DNA from: Bubalus kerabau
Lineage: Eukaryota > Chordata > Mammalia > Artiodactyla > Bovidae
Assembly: GCF_029407905.1 (NCBI RefSeq)
Contig: NC_073624.1
Location: 74,501-138,500 of the forward strand
Reading direction: 5' to 3'
DNA length: 64,000 nucleotides
Shown here: positions 33,201 through 45,200 of the stretch, piece after piece
How positions within the stretch are numbered: the stretch's first letter is position 1
Layout: every line of letters begins with the position of its first letter
Program-made: the position numbers and the translations under genes
Notes under the pieces: generated by a model
What the model saw: only the letters and a program-made list of their open reading frames with translations
The model's database searches: none
What the model was told of the DNA's origin: nothing

Positions 33201-36200
33201 ACTCCTCTGAGATCTCCAGTCCCATCCTGTATGCTGACTGTCCTGACCTAGTCTCTTTGTGCCTTGATTTCCTGATCTGATAAAACAGGCATAAAAAGGT
33301 GCCCGCTTCAGCGTCTGCTGTGAGAATCAGCACATTCAGCCCAAGGGCTGCAGCTGCGTCTGGCTCAAGGCAGGCACTAAGGATACACTTTCTACAGCCC
33401 TTCTTGTCTCTGCACCTCACCTCCCCAGACAGCCCATGGGGAGGAGAGAGCAAACGGCCGTCCGCGCCTGCGTGTCCTGAGCATCCAACCCAGGCTCCAA
33501 ATACATGGAAGTTCAGCAAATGCTGGAGTCACCAGCAAAACACACCTTTATCTGCAGACCAGCCCACTTGGCCTGTGCACAGCTCTCAGCACCCCCAGGG
33601 GCAGTGGGGGTCAGAGGGGCCTTCCTTTTGCTTCTGGAATGAGGTGAGTGATTTCCTTTCAGAAGCTGAATCCCCATCACCACCATTTGCTAAGTCCCTT
33701 GTGGCTCAGCTGGGAAAGAATCCAGCTGCAATGTGGGAGACCTGGGTTCGATCCCTGGGTTGGGAAGATCCCCTGGACAAGCAAACGGCTACCCACTCCA
33801 GTATTCTGGCCTGGAGAATCCCATGGACTGTATAGTCCATGGGTCGCAAAGAGTTGGACACGACAGAACGACTTTCACTTTCACTTTTCACTTGGTGACT
33901 TCCAGCGTGAGAAGAGACTACATGATTCCTCTCATCCCGCAACAGCCACAGGCAGAGGACACAGCTACTGTCTCCACTTCACCAGCAAGAATCTGAAGCT
34001 CTGGGGAGAGGAGCTGCCCCAAATCACAGATCCAATAAGAGATCAGACTTCACAACCAGATTATCCAGAAACAGCAGACATAACAACATGAGCAGAGAGA
34101 AAATATTTCCATGTGCCACACAGGGTACATGCTCACCTGAGCTGGGTATTTACAGGCTGCATCTCTAGGTCCAGAAGAACTCAGTTCCAGAGACACAAAG
34201 CAAGTTAGCAAAGCAAAACCACCGCTGGCCACCAGCAAGGGGGCCCGAGGCCAGACAAGACTTATTTTCAAAAGGAAAAGAACCAAGAATTCTGCAAACT
34301 GCAAGCTGGTGAGGTTGACCACAATCCCCAAAAAAACGAGAAAAAATATATGCTTAAATAAATTACTTTAGATTCTTAAAGAAAGAAGAAATGAAGGCCA
34401 TTAGGAACCAGGCCTGGGGCCCTGGAACTGCTCAGTCCCACTGCCCGCAGCCACACTGGGTGTGGAGACCGGACACGGCAGGCACGAAGCTGGGGACGCA
34501 CCTCTCTGGACCAGGACCCAAGAGGAGGTGAGGGGCCTTCAGGGGCGACGAATCACCACCATGTCCCCTACAACCGGAAGCAGCACACAGGCCACAGCAG
34601 AGCACCCTGGGAGCCCCGCTAATGAGCTGAGGGCAGAACCAAAACATTCCTAAGATAGCGTCTGTGTCTGCCTCAAAGGTGCGAAGAAAAGTGTCCCCAG
34701 AGGAGACCCAGTCATCTGTTTTCTACCTGAAAAGACCCTGGGGAAAGCCTTTCACCTGGGACTGGGGCAAGGACTGGGAAAACTCAGAGGCAAGATCGCG
34801 GGTCACACGGGGAACCCGGGCTGAGACAGGTGAGTGTGCCCCAAGCACAGGGAACGCCCAGCAGACCAGGACTGGGGAGGCGCCAGGCACAAACGAGTCG
34901 GGACACACACAACCGAGCCCTCGCAGGCTCCCCTCCGGCGTGGACGGCCGCGCGGCAGACAGAGGCTCACGGCCGCCTGACGGGTGGAGCCTGCAGACGA
35001 GGGAACTCAGCACCCAGGCCCAGCCTCTCCTCCCATGGATGCTGTGCCTGGTGCAGCCAGGCCAGACACATGCATGTGCAGGAAGGAGGCTCAAAGGATG
35101 GAGGGGGCAGCCTGTTGGGAGGAACGGGGTGCTGAAGGCCACCCAGCTGCGGGGCCCTGATTCCTGCCCTGAAAGGATGTCAGCACTTGCCTGAACCCCA
35201 CAACAGACCAGGGCAGAAACAGAACCCACACACCAGGCACAGGAGTCCCAGAAAACAATCCAAGCTCGGGCTGAGCACCCGGGCCCCCGCCCCCACTGGC
35301 CCAGCCACTCTGTCGCCCCAGGGAGCTTCTCAGCTGGGCCCCCTGGAACCCCTCCTCCGCTCCAGGCCTGGCACAGGCCGTGGCTTCCCTGGGGGGCTCT
35401 TCTAGCTCTATCTCAGACTCCCACGCCCTCACACCACCGCCCAGCCCGCCCGAGCCCCTAAGGCCTGTGGCTACGCTCACCAGCCCAGCCCAGCCCGTCT
35501 GACCCTTCCCAGGTCTTTCTACTGCGCCCCTGAACAGGAGGGTACAGCGCAGGCCTCCAGACCCCCTGACTTGACACACCTTCCCTCACCAGGGGTCAGG
35601 CAAAGCTGGGCCTGGGGCACAGCAGATGACTCACCCCCTTTCCTTCTCCGAATGGAGGCTTGGAATCAAGAAAGAGTAAACGGGGTGAGAGGCAGACTTT
35701 GTCCCCCGGCACCTGGGCTCCACCCCCGCTCCCACCCTCCTCCCCCACTCCCCCCCTCCCAGCCTGTACCCCGGCAGGTTGTGACTGGCACATCTACCCA
35801 AATGCCAAGTTGGTACAGGAAATTCAAGGTGGGAACCCAAGCAGGGACAATGCTGTGTGCATGCACACACACACACGCTCACACACACATGCAGACATGC
35901 ACACGTGAATGCATGGCTAAATCGTACTTGGTTGAATCAAACGTTTGTTCAGAAAAAAGGCCAAACCTCATAAAAACCCACTTCAGAGACCATCAATGGT
36001 GCGATGGTCGCCCATGAGCATTCCAGAAGTATGCTTCCAAAACGGGCAGGTCAGTGTGTCTGCCGGACCATGGCCAGTCAGGGAGCACCCCCGGCACAGC
36101 CACTGCCCTGACATTCTCACCCCAAAGTGAAAGGAGCCCAGCAGTCCCAGAGTTCTTATGAGAAAGAGGACGAGCCGGAGGTGCTCCGGCCCCTCGGGGC

Positions 36201-39200
36201 CCCTCTGGCCTGGGCCCCCGCTGGCCTCTACTGCCCCAGGATGCCCGGGGCCAAGCTATGCACTGAGCACTTGGTGACTGAGAGGTCCTGCCCGCCCCCC
36301 TCCTCCCCCTCCTCGCTTCTTCTCACAGGGAGAGTCCCTACCCAACCCCTTCCTCTAACCCAACTTCTGCCAGCCTCCTCGGCCCCCTCTGCTGGGACAC
36401 CACCCCCTGGACACACCTCCCTTCCTCTTCCTCCTGAGGACCCTCTGAACAGCAAGGCGCCACCTGGCCTGAGCCCCATCCTTGCCACCTGCTTCTTCTG
36501 TGGCCTCATATTTTCATTTTTTTCCACGTGTTCAAGTCCTCGTCTCAATAGATTGCAGGATACCTAAGGGCCCTATCCGCCCTTGATGTTGTGACATAAA
36601 AGTAATGTGTTTATGCTGGCAAGGAACCCATGGGTCTTATTTCTACCTTTTAAAAGCACAGTGAATCATGGGATGATTGCTTAGGCACCTGAGAAGACCC
36701 TGATGCCAGCCTGGCTTTCTCAAACCATATGTCAGGAGAAGGTCAGCAAGTGGGCTGGCTCCCCAGAACAACTGTCTTCGGGGGCAGGAGTGGTCTTCCT
36801 GTGCTCCTGGCCACCCAGGCCCTTCTCACAACAGAGCCACAGGAAGGGCTTGGGTCCAGTTCAGTTAAAACTGCGACCCCTCACTCAGCAGTGTGCATGG
36901 AGGCTCTGTGCGAAGCTGTCCCTTCCCCTTCCCCAGACTCTGTTCAGGAAGAGCTGGTGGAAGGATCTGACCTCAGGCCGCACGAGTGCCCCTTCCCTCT
37001 GGAAGACGGGTCAGCGGAGCAGCCCTGTCAGAAGGCAGCAGAGGAAACACCCAGACCAGAGAGGAAGGAGCCTCTTTTTCCACGCACTGGTCTCTGCAGA
37101 CAGAAGCAGCCCAGAAAGCAAAAGGCAGTTCTGTTTCTGCAGGGCAGAGGCCCTGAGTCCCTGGATGACAGGCTCTCCAAGCACCTCTTTGTGCAAAGCG
37201 GGGAGGATCCCTTCTGAACGTGCAGCTGAACAGGGCCTCTGGCAGGAGACTTCTGGGAACCACCCACCAGAGCCTAGTGTGGGGTCTAGCCACATCCACT
37301 GCCGACTGGCATCTGTCTATCGATCGGTTCGGAGCCTCAATCAGTGTGATGGATCAGCTCCCCCTGACTGGTCTCAGACCCCTGTGACCCTGGGGCCCAG
37401 AGTCCGCCCACTTCTCTCCCGTACTCTTGACTGAGGAGTTTACTGGACACAGAATTCCAGGTGGAAAGCATTCTGACTCAAGACTTTGAAGTTACTGTCC
37501 CATCGTCTTCCAGAATCTGCTGCTGCTGACGATGACCTTGCTGTCGGTCTGACCCCTGTTCTTTCTAAGTCATCGTCCTCTGGTAGTTAAGAGTCTCCCT
37601 TTCACCTGTCGTGCTGTGAACTCTTACTACCAGAGGTAGCTTTGTTTCCACTTCACTGCTTCAGACTTAGACTCCGGCAACCTGGATCCTCACGTCCTTG
37701 TTCAATTTTAGAAAAGTCTCAGTCATTTACTCTTCAAATACTGCCTCTTCCTCAATTTTTTTACCCTTTCCCTCTGGGGCTTTATTTAGGCTGTCTGGTT
37801 TGCCCTCCATATCTCTTTTCTGCTCTTTGATAATTTCCATCTCCTTATCTTTCTGTGCTGAATTTTGGGTAATCTCAGATTTATCATTTAATTCATAGTT
37901 TCTTCCTTCGGGTAGGTCAGTATACTGTTCCCCAGGCATGGATTTTTAAAATCTTAGTGGCTAAACTTTGTTTCAGTAACAGTTCTTTAGGAATCCTCTT
38001 AAAATCTGCTTATTTTTCTCACTGTCCTGTTCTTGCCTTATGAGTTCTGTTAAACTTGGTGTTTAAACACCTTGACTTGTCTCTTTCACATCATTCTATG
38101 ATTCCTAGCTCTTCTGATGCTAATTCCAGTTTGGGGCTTGGTTTTAGCGTCTCCACATCTCTTGGGTTTTGTAGGGGCATCAGAGCCCTGATCCCTTGCC
38201 CTTAGGATCTGTATCTGTCCCAAGACCTCATGGATTATGGAAGCATTAGCTTCCTCTCACACTCTTGGCTCTGATTTCTCTCTTCATTTTTGAGAACTGA
38301 GAAATTCCTCTCCCTTCATTTTGAATTGGCTGCATATTTTTTTAAAGTTTTGCTTTATTCAGAATATTTATGGGGAAGACGGTCCTGGCCACGTCAGCTC
38401 AATCTGTCTTGGTGGCTGTCCTCCCCACTGAACCAAACTGCAGTCAAGAGCACCTGCTTGGAAGGGGGTGGCTCAGCAAAGGACTGGGTCAGGGGTCAGT
38501 CCATGAGGAAAGTCAGAAGTAATTTTAGGGGACAGGTAAGGGCTCTTTCTATGGCTGGGGCAGAACCAAGCCTGAAACCAGGGTTGGGGCTCAGTCTAGA
38601 ACCATGATCAAGGCCCTTCCTGTGCCCAGCACTGGGTCACAGCTCATCTTAGGACCAGAGTCAGGGTCCTTCTATGGCTGGCACCAGACTAGGATTGAGT
38701 CCAGATTATAGAAGGATAGAGCATGTTAGCAGTCATGTATATTGGAACATGCCATGATGAAGATACTCATGGTCATATAAGTTAGGGCATGACCACCATT
38801 AACTGTCCATATGTCAGGACACGGTCATGTATATCTGAACACGCCAATGATGAGGCTACTGGTGGCCATCCTGGGACTGTGGCCCCCACATGTCCATCCA
38901 AGCCCCAACACACTCTTCTTTGCCTCCAGCCACTCCTGAGGGCCTGTTCCATCAGTGTACCAGCAATGTTCACGCAGCCCTGAGGTCAGCAGCTCACTGT
39001 AATTACCCTGCTTAGCGGATGCATACGTAGGTGCTAAGAGGGTTAGGGAGGCACAGACCGCACAGTTAGTGCCTGGAGCAAAGCTCAGGGCCCCTCTTCT
39101 CACTCGGATGAAATGAAGGAGCAGAGTCACACTGGAGGCGTGGGCGCCGGGGGCAGCGCGTGCACATGCAGGCAAGCACGCTGGCGGCCAGGCCCTGCCC

Positions 39201-42200
39201 CCGTACCCCAGACCTGGGCACCCCACTGTCCGTCTCCAGCCCTGCCACCCGCCCCTCAGCGCCCAGTCCAGCCACACACCTCCTCCCTCTTCAGCCCAAT
39301 TCCCCGACCACTCCAGCACCCACGCATTTACCTCTGACCTATCCATACATCCGTCTGTCCGTCCGTCCTCCCTTCTGTCTCTGCCTGAGTTTGGCCGGCT
39401 CCCCCACCCGGCCCCCCACCCCGGGCTGTCTGCCCCCCACCTGCCCCGCCGCTCACCAAGCTCCTCAAGCTCTGCTGTCATGGACTTGGAGCGCAGGGTC
39501 AGCGTCGTGCTGGGGGCTCTCTTAGGGGGCGGCGGGGCTGCAAAGAAGAGGGAGGCCTTGGACCTCCTGTCTAGCAGCAGGCAGCGTGGCGTGGCCAGGT
39601 GCAGATGCCACCTGCGCTCCACCGCCTGGATCTCCTCGTACTCCCGGGAGGACGAGTCACACTGAGCCAGGATCTTGTTGAGGCTGCGGCTGGATGCAAA
39701 CTTCTTCATGGTGCTGGGAGCTCGGCGGGGCTGAAGGTCAGGCTGGGCCAGGGCCACTGGGGCCTCAGGAGGCGGTCAGGGACCCAGGGAGCTCACAGGC
39801 CGGCAGGCCCCGGCCTGGGACCCAGGCTGCAGTTTCCAGGGCTGAGCAGGGGACCCCAGAGCCATGGGGTGGGGGCTGGGAGGGGTCTCCCGCGAGCCGG
39901 GCTCCTGCCGCTCCAGGGCTCCCCCAGGCCCCGAAGGCCACTGCCCCGCCGCGGGCCGGGGTGTGGGCAGCCAGGCCGGGGCCTGGGCAGGGGCGGCGGG
40001 CGACACAGCCCGGGCGGCGCCGGCGCGGGGAGAAGACGCTTTTCCTGTTCCCGCAGGTGCCGCCTCCCCCTTCCCTCCGACAATAAGCGGCGGCGGCGGC
40101 AGCGTCAACCTCACAGTTGCCATGGCAACCCCGGCCTCCAGGCAGCTGCTGGCAGCGTTGGGAAGGAGGGCTCTTCCATGCCAGGGGCTGGGGGGCACCG
40201 GGAAGGATGGGGCAGGAATCTTAGGAGGGCAACCTGGGGTCAGGGGTCAGAAGCTGGGGCAAGGCTGGCTGTCTGAGGTCAGGGATGGGTGCCCACGCCA
40301 CGCACCTGGGTGTTCGCCTAGGTTCAGGCCCCTGAGGTCAGCAGTCTAGGCTGCAGCGAGAAGAGGAGCGTGGGCCCAGGGTCAAAGGTCTAAGGTCAGG
40401 GGACAGAAGGGGAACCCAACACTCACCTCTGCGTCGAGCCCCATCCTCTTCGGGCTTCCTGGTCACTGACACCACCTTCATGACGAGGCGGTTCCCGCCC
40501 TGGCGGATCAGAGCCACGACCTGCTTGTGTCCGACTTTCACCACGTTCACGCCGTTCACCTGCGATGGCCAGGGCCGGGGTGGGGGTCCAGTGAGGCCTC
40601 CCGGGCTTGGAGGCCGGCACCCACGGGCGCGCGGGGAAGGCCCAGCCTCACCTCGATGAGGAAGTCTCCCGTGCGCAGCCCTGCCCTCCAGGCCACGCCC
40701 TCCACATCCACCGACTCGAGGTATTGGAGCGCAGGGAAGGCCGGCGTGGGCGTGAACTCCTCGATGGGAGTCTCTGCTGTGGGGCGGGGTGGGGGCGGTC
40801 AACTGGGGCGCCGCCGGGGCGGTCCTCCCGTGCCCAGCCTGGGCCGGAAGGCCGCACACAGGGCTGCCCAGGGCAAGAAGAGCCGGCCCAGCAATCCGGG
40901 ACGCACGCCTCTGAGAGGCCCACCCCACACCCCACCAGAAAGGCCCCTACTCCATTAGACACCCTCAGCAGAGGCCCCGAAAATCAGGGAGGGAACACAA
41001 CTGCTGCCTCCTACCAACATCCCAAACCCAGAATAGACAGTCACGGCGGGGAGACGGGAAGGGAGCGGGCAGTGGGGGAGAAAGGGGGCAGAGGCCAGGC
41101 AGGAGGCGCGCATCGCCAGCGGGACACCCCCCTGGTCATTACCTTTGGCCCCCCGGAGCACAAAACCAAAGCCTTCGTGGTCCCGTTTCTGCAGGACAGC
41201 CACCTTGTCGTCAATGACATAGTCACTGATGAAGGAAAATGGAGAGGTGAGAAGAACCCTGCTGAAAGCACCCGGATCAGGCTGACCCCCCACATGCCCC
41301 AGACAGGGTCCATGGGCAGCGCCCGCCCTGGGAGTCGTCCCTGGACTGGCCGGGGAGGCAGCAGATGTGCGGGTTGGGCACCACCCCGCCCCACTGACTG
41401 CTTCCCCCCGGGCCTCCCCCATCTGACCCCGTTGCCCACCGGCCCACCTACCCCTTCTGTACCTGTGTGCAGAGAGGCTGTCGTAGGAGCCCACCGTGTA
41501 GTGGCGGAAAAGTCGCTTTGTCCGGTCCTCACGGGTTTCTGAGGGGAGGTTGAGGAGCTGACAGAGGGTCTCACCCTCCAACTGGCCTGAACCCCCCTCA
41601 CCTGTGTGGGCCACCAGCCTCTGCCCACACACATGCCCCTGGCCTGGCTGTGCCCTCATGGAAATAGGGGTCCAAAGCCTGGGGTACTGGGCCCAGCAGT
41701 CCTAAGGTGAGAAGGCGGAGGGGACCATGCAGGAAAGGGTCCAGGGTCCAGAATGGGCAGGGGCTGTGGCTCACCCTTCTCCTGAGCAGCTGCACAGAGC
41801 AGACCAAACAAGGCCAGGGCAGCCACAGGGAGAGCCAACAAGCCCCGAAACTCAGGGCAGAGAAGGTGAGCACGCACACGTGTGTGGCCTAGAGCCGTGT
41901 GCAAGCGCTGTGTTCAAACAGGCATGTGTCTGTGTGCCCTGCAAGCACGCGCAGCTGTTGTGCTCACACACGTGGCTGTGCGTGTGCGTGTCTGTGTGTG
42001 TGCCCTGCAAGCACGCGCAGCTGTTGTGCTCACACACGTGGCTGTGCGTGTGCGTGTGCGTGTGCGTGTCTGCGTGTGCAAGTGCAGGCGTCACGCTACA
42101 CACTCTCAGGCTCTGGCATGGAGGCAGCCCTGTGTGGCCAGCGTGTCCCTCACCACAGGGATGCCCGCCCTCACGGGCTTTTGCTCCAGATCGTTTCTCT

Positions 42201-45200
42201 GAGCGGGCAGGGAGGGGTTCAGGTTTGGGGGGCGGGTCCCCTTGCCTGCTCTCACTGCCTCCCACAGAGTGTTACCCATCGTGCTCTCCCTGCAGAGCTG
42301 GCCAGCTGCCTGCTACCCCAGCTCGGCCTTGCTGACGTCCTGCAAGCCAGCAGGTCCCAGGCCACACCTCTAGCCACAACCGCCCTGCTCCAGACAGACT
42401 TCTCCCGCAGCCTGTGCACTGGGCTCTCCAGTACCCTTGCACCCACTCCTGCTTCCGGCTTCCCAGGACCTCTGCTCCAGCTCTGCAGCTCCACCACCAC
42501 CTCAGATTTCATCCCTCAGCTCCTCCCTCCTTCTCTACCAGCTTAACATTTCGCAAGATTAACTTATTCGTTAAAGAAGTATGTACTGAGCTCCTACTAT
42601 GCACCAGGCTCCACGAATACAGCAGAGAACAGAAAGAAGCCTCTACGCTGAGCAGTGTACAGTCTAAACCGTACAGCTGAAGAGACAGAGGAGTCAAGAA
42701 CCAGGCATACACAGAACACGTCGAATGCTGGCAAGCAGTGAAGAAAAAGTAAGCAGATGGGGACACGGCAGCTCTAGGTGGTCACATGAAGGCCTCACTG
42801 TGAAGGGAGAGTTGAACAAAGGAAAGAAGGCATAAGGGAGCATCTCTTTATGTGGGTAAAGGGCCTTCCGGGGGTGGGGGTGTTCAGGGCAGAGTCACAT
42901 GCCAGGTGCCAGCTCGGGGTTATCAAGGAACAGTGAGCAGCCTGGGCAGCTGGGGCAGAGGAGTAAGAGACAGCAGTGGGGAAGGAGAGCCAAGAGGGAA
43001 CCACAGTTCTGACGGCCGGTCTCCTCCACTGACGGTGAGCTCCCTGCAGGCAGGAGCTGTGCCGTGTTTATTTCTGCAATCCATACCAGGCGTTCCGAGT
43101 GCTAACTAGGAGGGCAAAGTGGTAGACAGCTGACTGGCTGGCTGGTGGATGGCTGGATGGCACAAGGGACAGACAGGCCAGGTCAAATGGTAAACGCATA
43201 TATAAGTGGATGGAGGGAGAGCATGGGGTGGGGGCTTGCTGGGGGGTTGCTGGAGAGCAGGTGGAGGGCAGGATGGGTGGTGAGTCAAAGGACAGAAGGA
43301 GCAGTGGCAAGACAGGAAGAAGCGCTTGTGTTACCGTCAGAAGACAGATGTCGGGAAAAGCACTGGTCTGGATTTCAGCGCACAGATGTCGGGAAAGGCA
43401 CTGGTCTGGATTTCAGCACCCTACCGCTAACTTGTGTGATTCTCTGCACGTCAACAGTCCCTCTTGGCCCTCTCCTTACAGAGCAGGACAATTCACCTTG
43501 GAGGCCCCCTCGGTTCTGACGGCCTGTAGTTTTACCTCACTGGCTCCCTCCCAAGTGCTAGAGTCTCTCTCCCCTCTGCAGCACACCTGCTCCCACCACC
43601 CTGCAGTCCCCAAAGCCAAGGCCTCGCCCAGCCCCGGGGGGGCCCAGACTGCTCTCCCCTCCACTGCACCGTTCTCCACACAGACCCAACTCTGGAAATG
43701 TTCACAGTGCCTGCCTGCAGAAGGACCGCCCCCACCCCCAAAAAAAAGAGCCTCTGCAGATCACTGGCCTCCTGTTTTTATATTTATCGACCAAACACAG
43801 TATATTTATTACATAACGCAAATTCATTTTCCAGTTTTATTAATCAGACATGTAAAAGCCAGCTAAAATGCAAACACACACATGGTCGCCCGAGTACTGG
43901 AAGGAGAGGAGGAGGGAGGAGCGGCAGAGCCACGGCCCGGGGCCCCACACCGGCGCCAGAATGCCCAGGCCGCCCCGCCCCGCCCCCACCGGCTCACCCT
44001 CCCTGCTGCGCCTGCTCCCTGCACCCAGACGGGCACCGTGGGAGCCACGCTCTGCAGACCACAGGTGTCGCCTGGCCCACACATGTTGGCAGTGTCCCCT
44101 CCTTGGCCTCGAAGTCCCTGCTCCAGTCTCAGAAACAGATCCTTCTTTGGATCTGGGCCTGTTGGAAGCAGGTTTGTGTTCCTGGGCCGCCCTCTCACCT
44201 CTGGCAGAACTCAGCCCTTGGGTCCCAGACCAGAGACTCTGTCCAGAGCAGCTGGGCCAGGCCTGCAGGTGAGGACAGAGGCCTGTCTCCCTGCCAACCT
44301 ATGAAACGCTCCCACCTACCCAGTACCTTCTGACACCTTCCGATTGCACAGGCCAGAGCCCCAGCCCTCGTCCGGGGCCCCACCATTGCCCAGAGGCCTA
44401 CAGCCCCCTCAGCAGGGTATTCTGTGTCCTCTCCCTCTCCACGACCCTGGCCCAGCCCTGCCCCCCGCCCCTGCTCCATCTCCTCACTTTGTCCTGCCTG
44501 GACCGTCACCCTAATCCTAAATGAACGGCACAATCAGGACAGCAACCCCCTCCCCCAGACTCCGCCTCCTATGATACCGCCATGAACTAACGCCCCTGGT
44601 CCCAGGACCCCTGCCTCCAGCCCAGCCCCTGCCCCATCCAGGTTCACTCACACCAGAGCCCGTGAAGTGTGGCGGTTACAGCACAGACCCTGCAGCCCAC
44701 CGCCTACACTGCGAACAAGACTCTGCTCCTTGGACTGTGGAACCCGTCCTCCTAGAGATGGACTAACAACAACTGTCCCCACCTCCCAGGCCTGCTGGGA
44801 TGAACCGATGAATTCTTAGATGTGAAAGAGCGAAAAACCAAGCCAGGCATCCTGACACTGCTCGGAGCACGCTGGGTGCCAGCACGTGCGGACGCAGCAG
44901 GCCATGCCACACTCTGGCCAACAGGCTCTGCTTCACCCCGTCAGCTGACCCCCCGGCGGGCCCCAGCCACCCTTCAAGGCTCAGTTCAAACAACCCTCTG
45001 CTTAAAAGCCCTCTGACTCCTTCAAGCAACTCAGGGAGCCTCCCTGGGCTCACGCCATCACAGTCACGCCACACGTGCCTCTGGAGCACGGCGCACACCT
45101 GCTCCTCGTTCGGCACAGAGCCAGCCCCTGTGATCCCAGCTCCCAGCACAGCATCCAGCACATGCCAACCACCTAAGAAACATTAGCTGTTCTCAAATTC

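Larger units (their letters stand above)
35659..39456 (-). other. SHANK3: SHANK3 intron 17
   Basis: 3.8 kb. It holds a possible antisense old L1 (37430-38360) and a degenerate tandem area (38520-38870). The rest is unique; no coding exon is recognised. Confidence 0.65.

Noticed and set aside
39755..39757. Start of the intron 16 frame at 39757
   Set aside because: The codon there is GTG, not ATG. The first real ATG with good context is at 39709.
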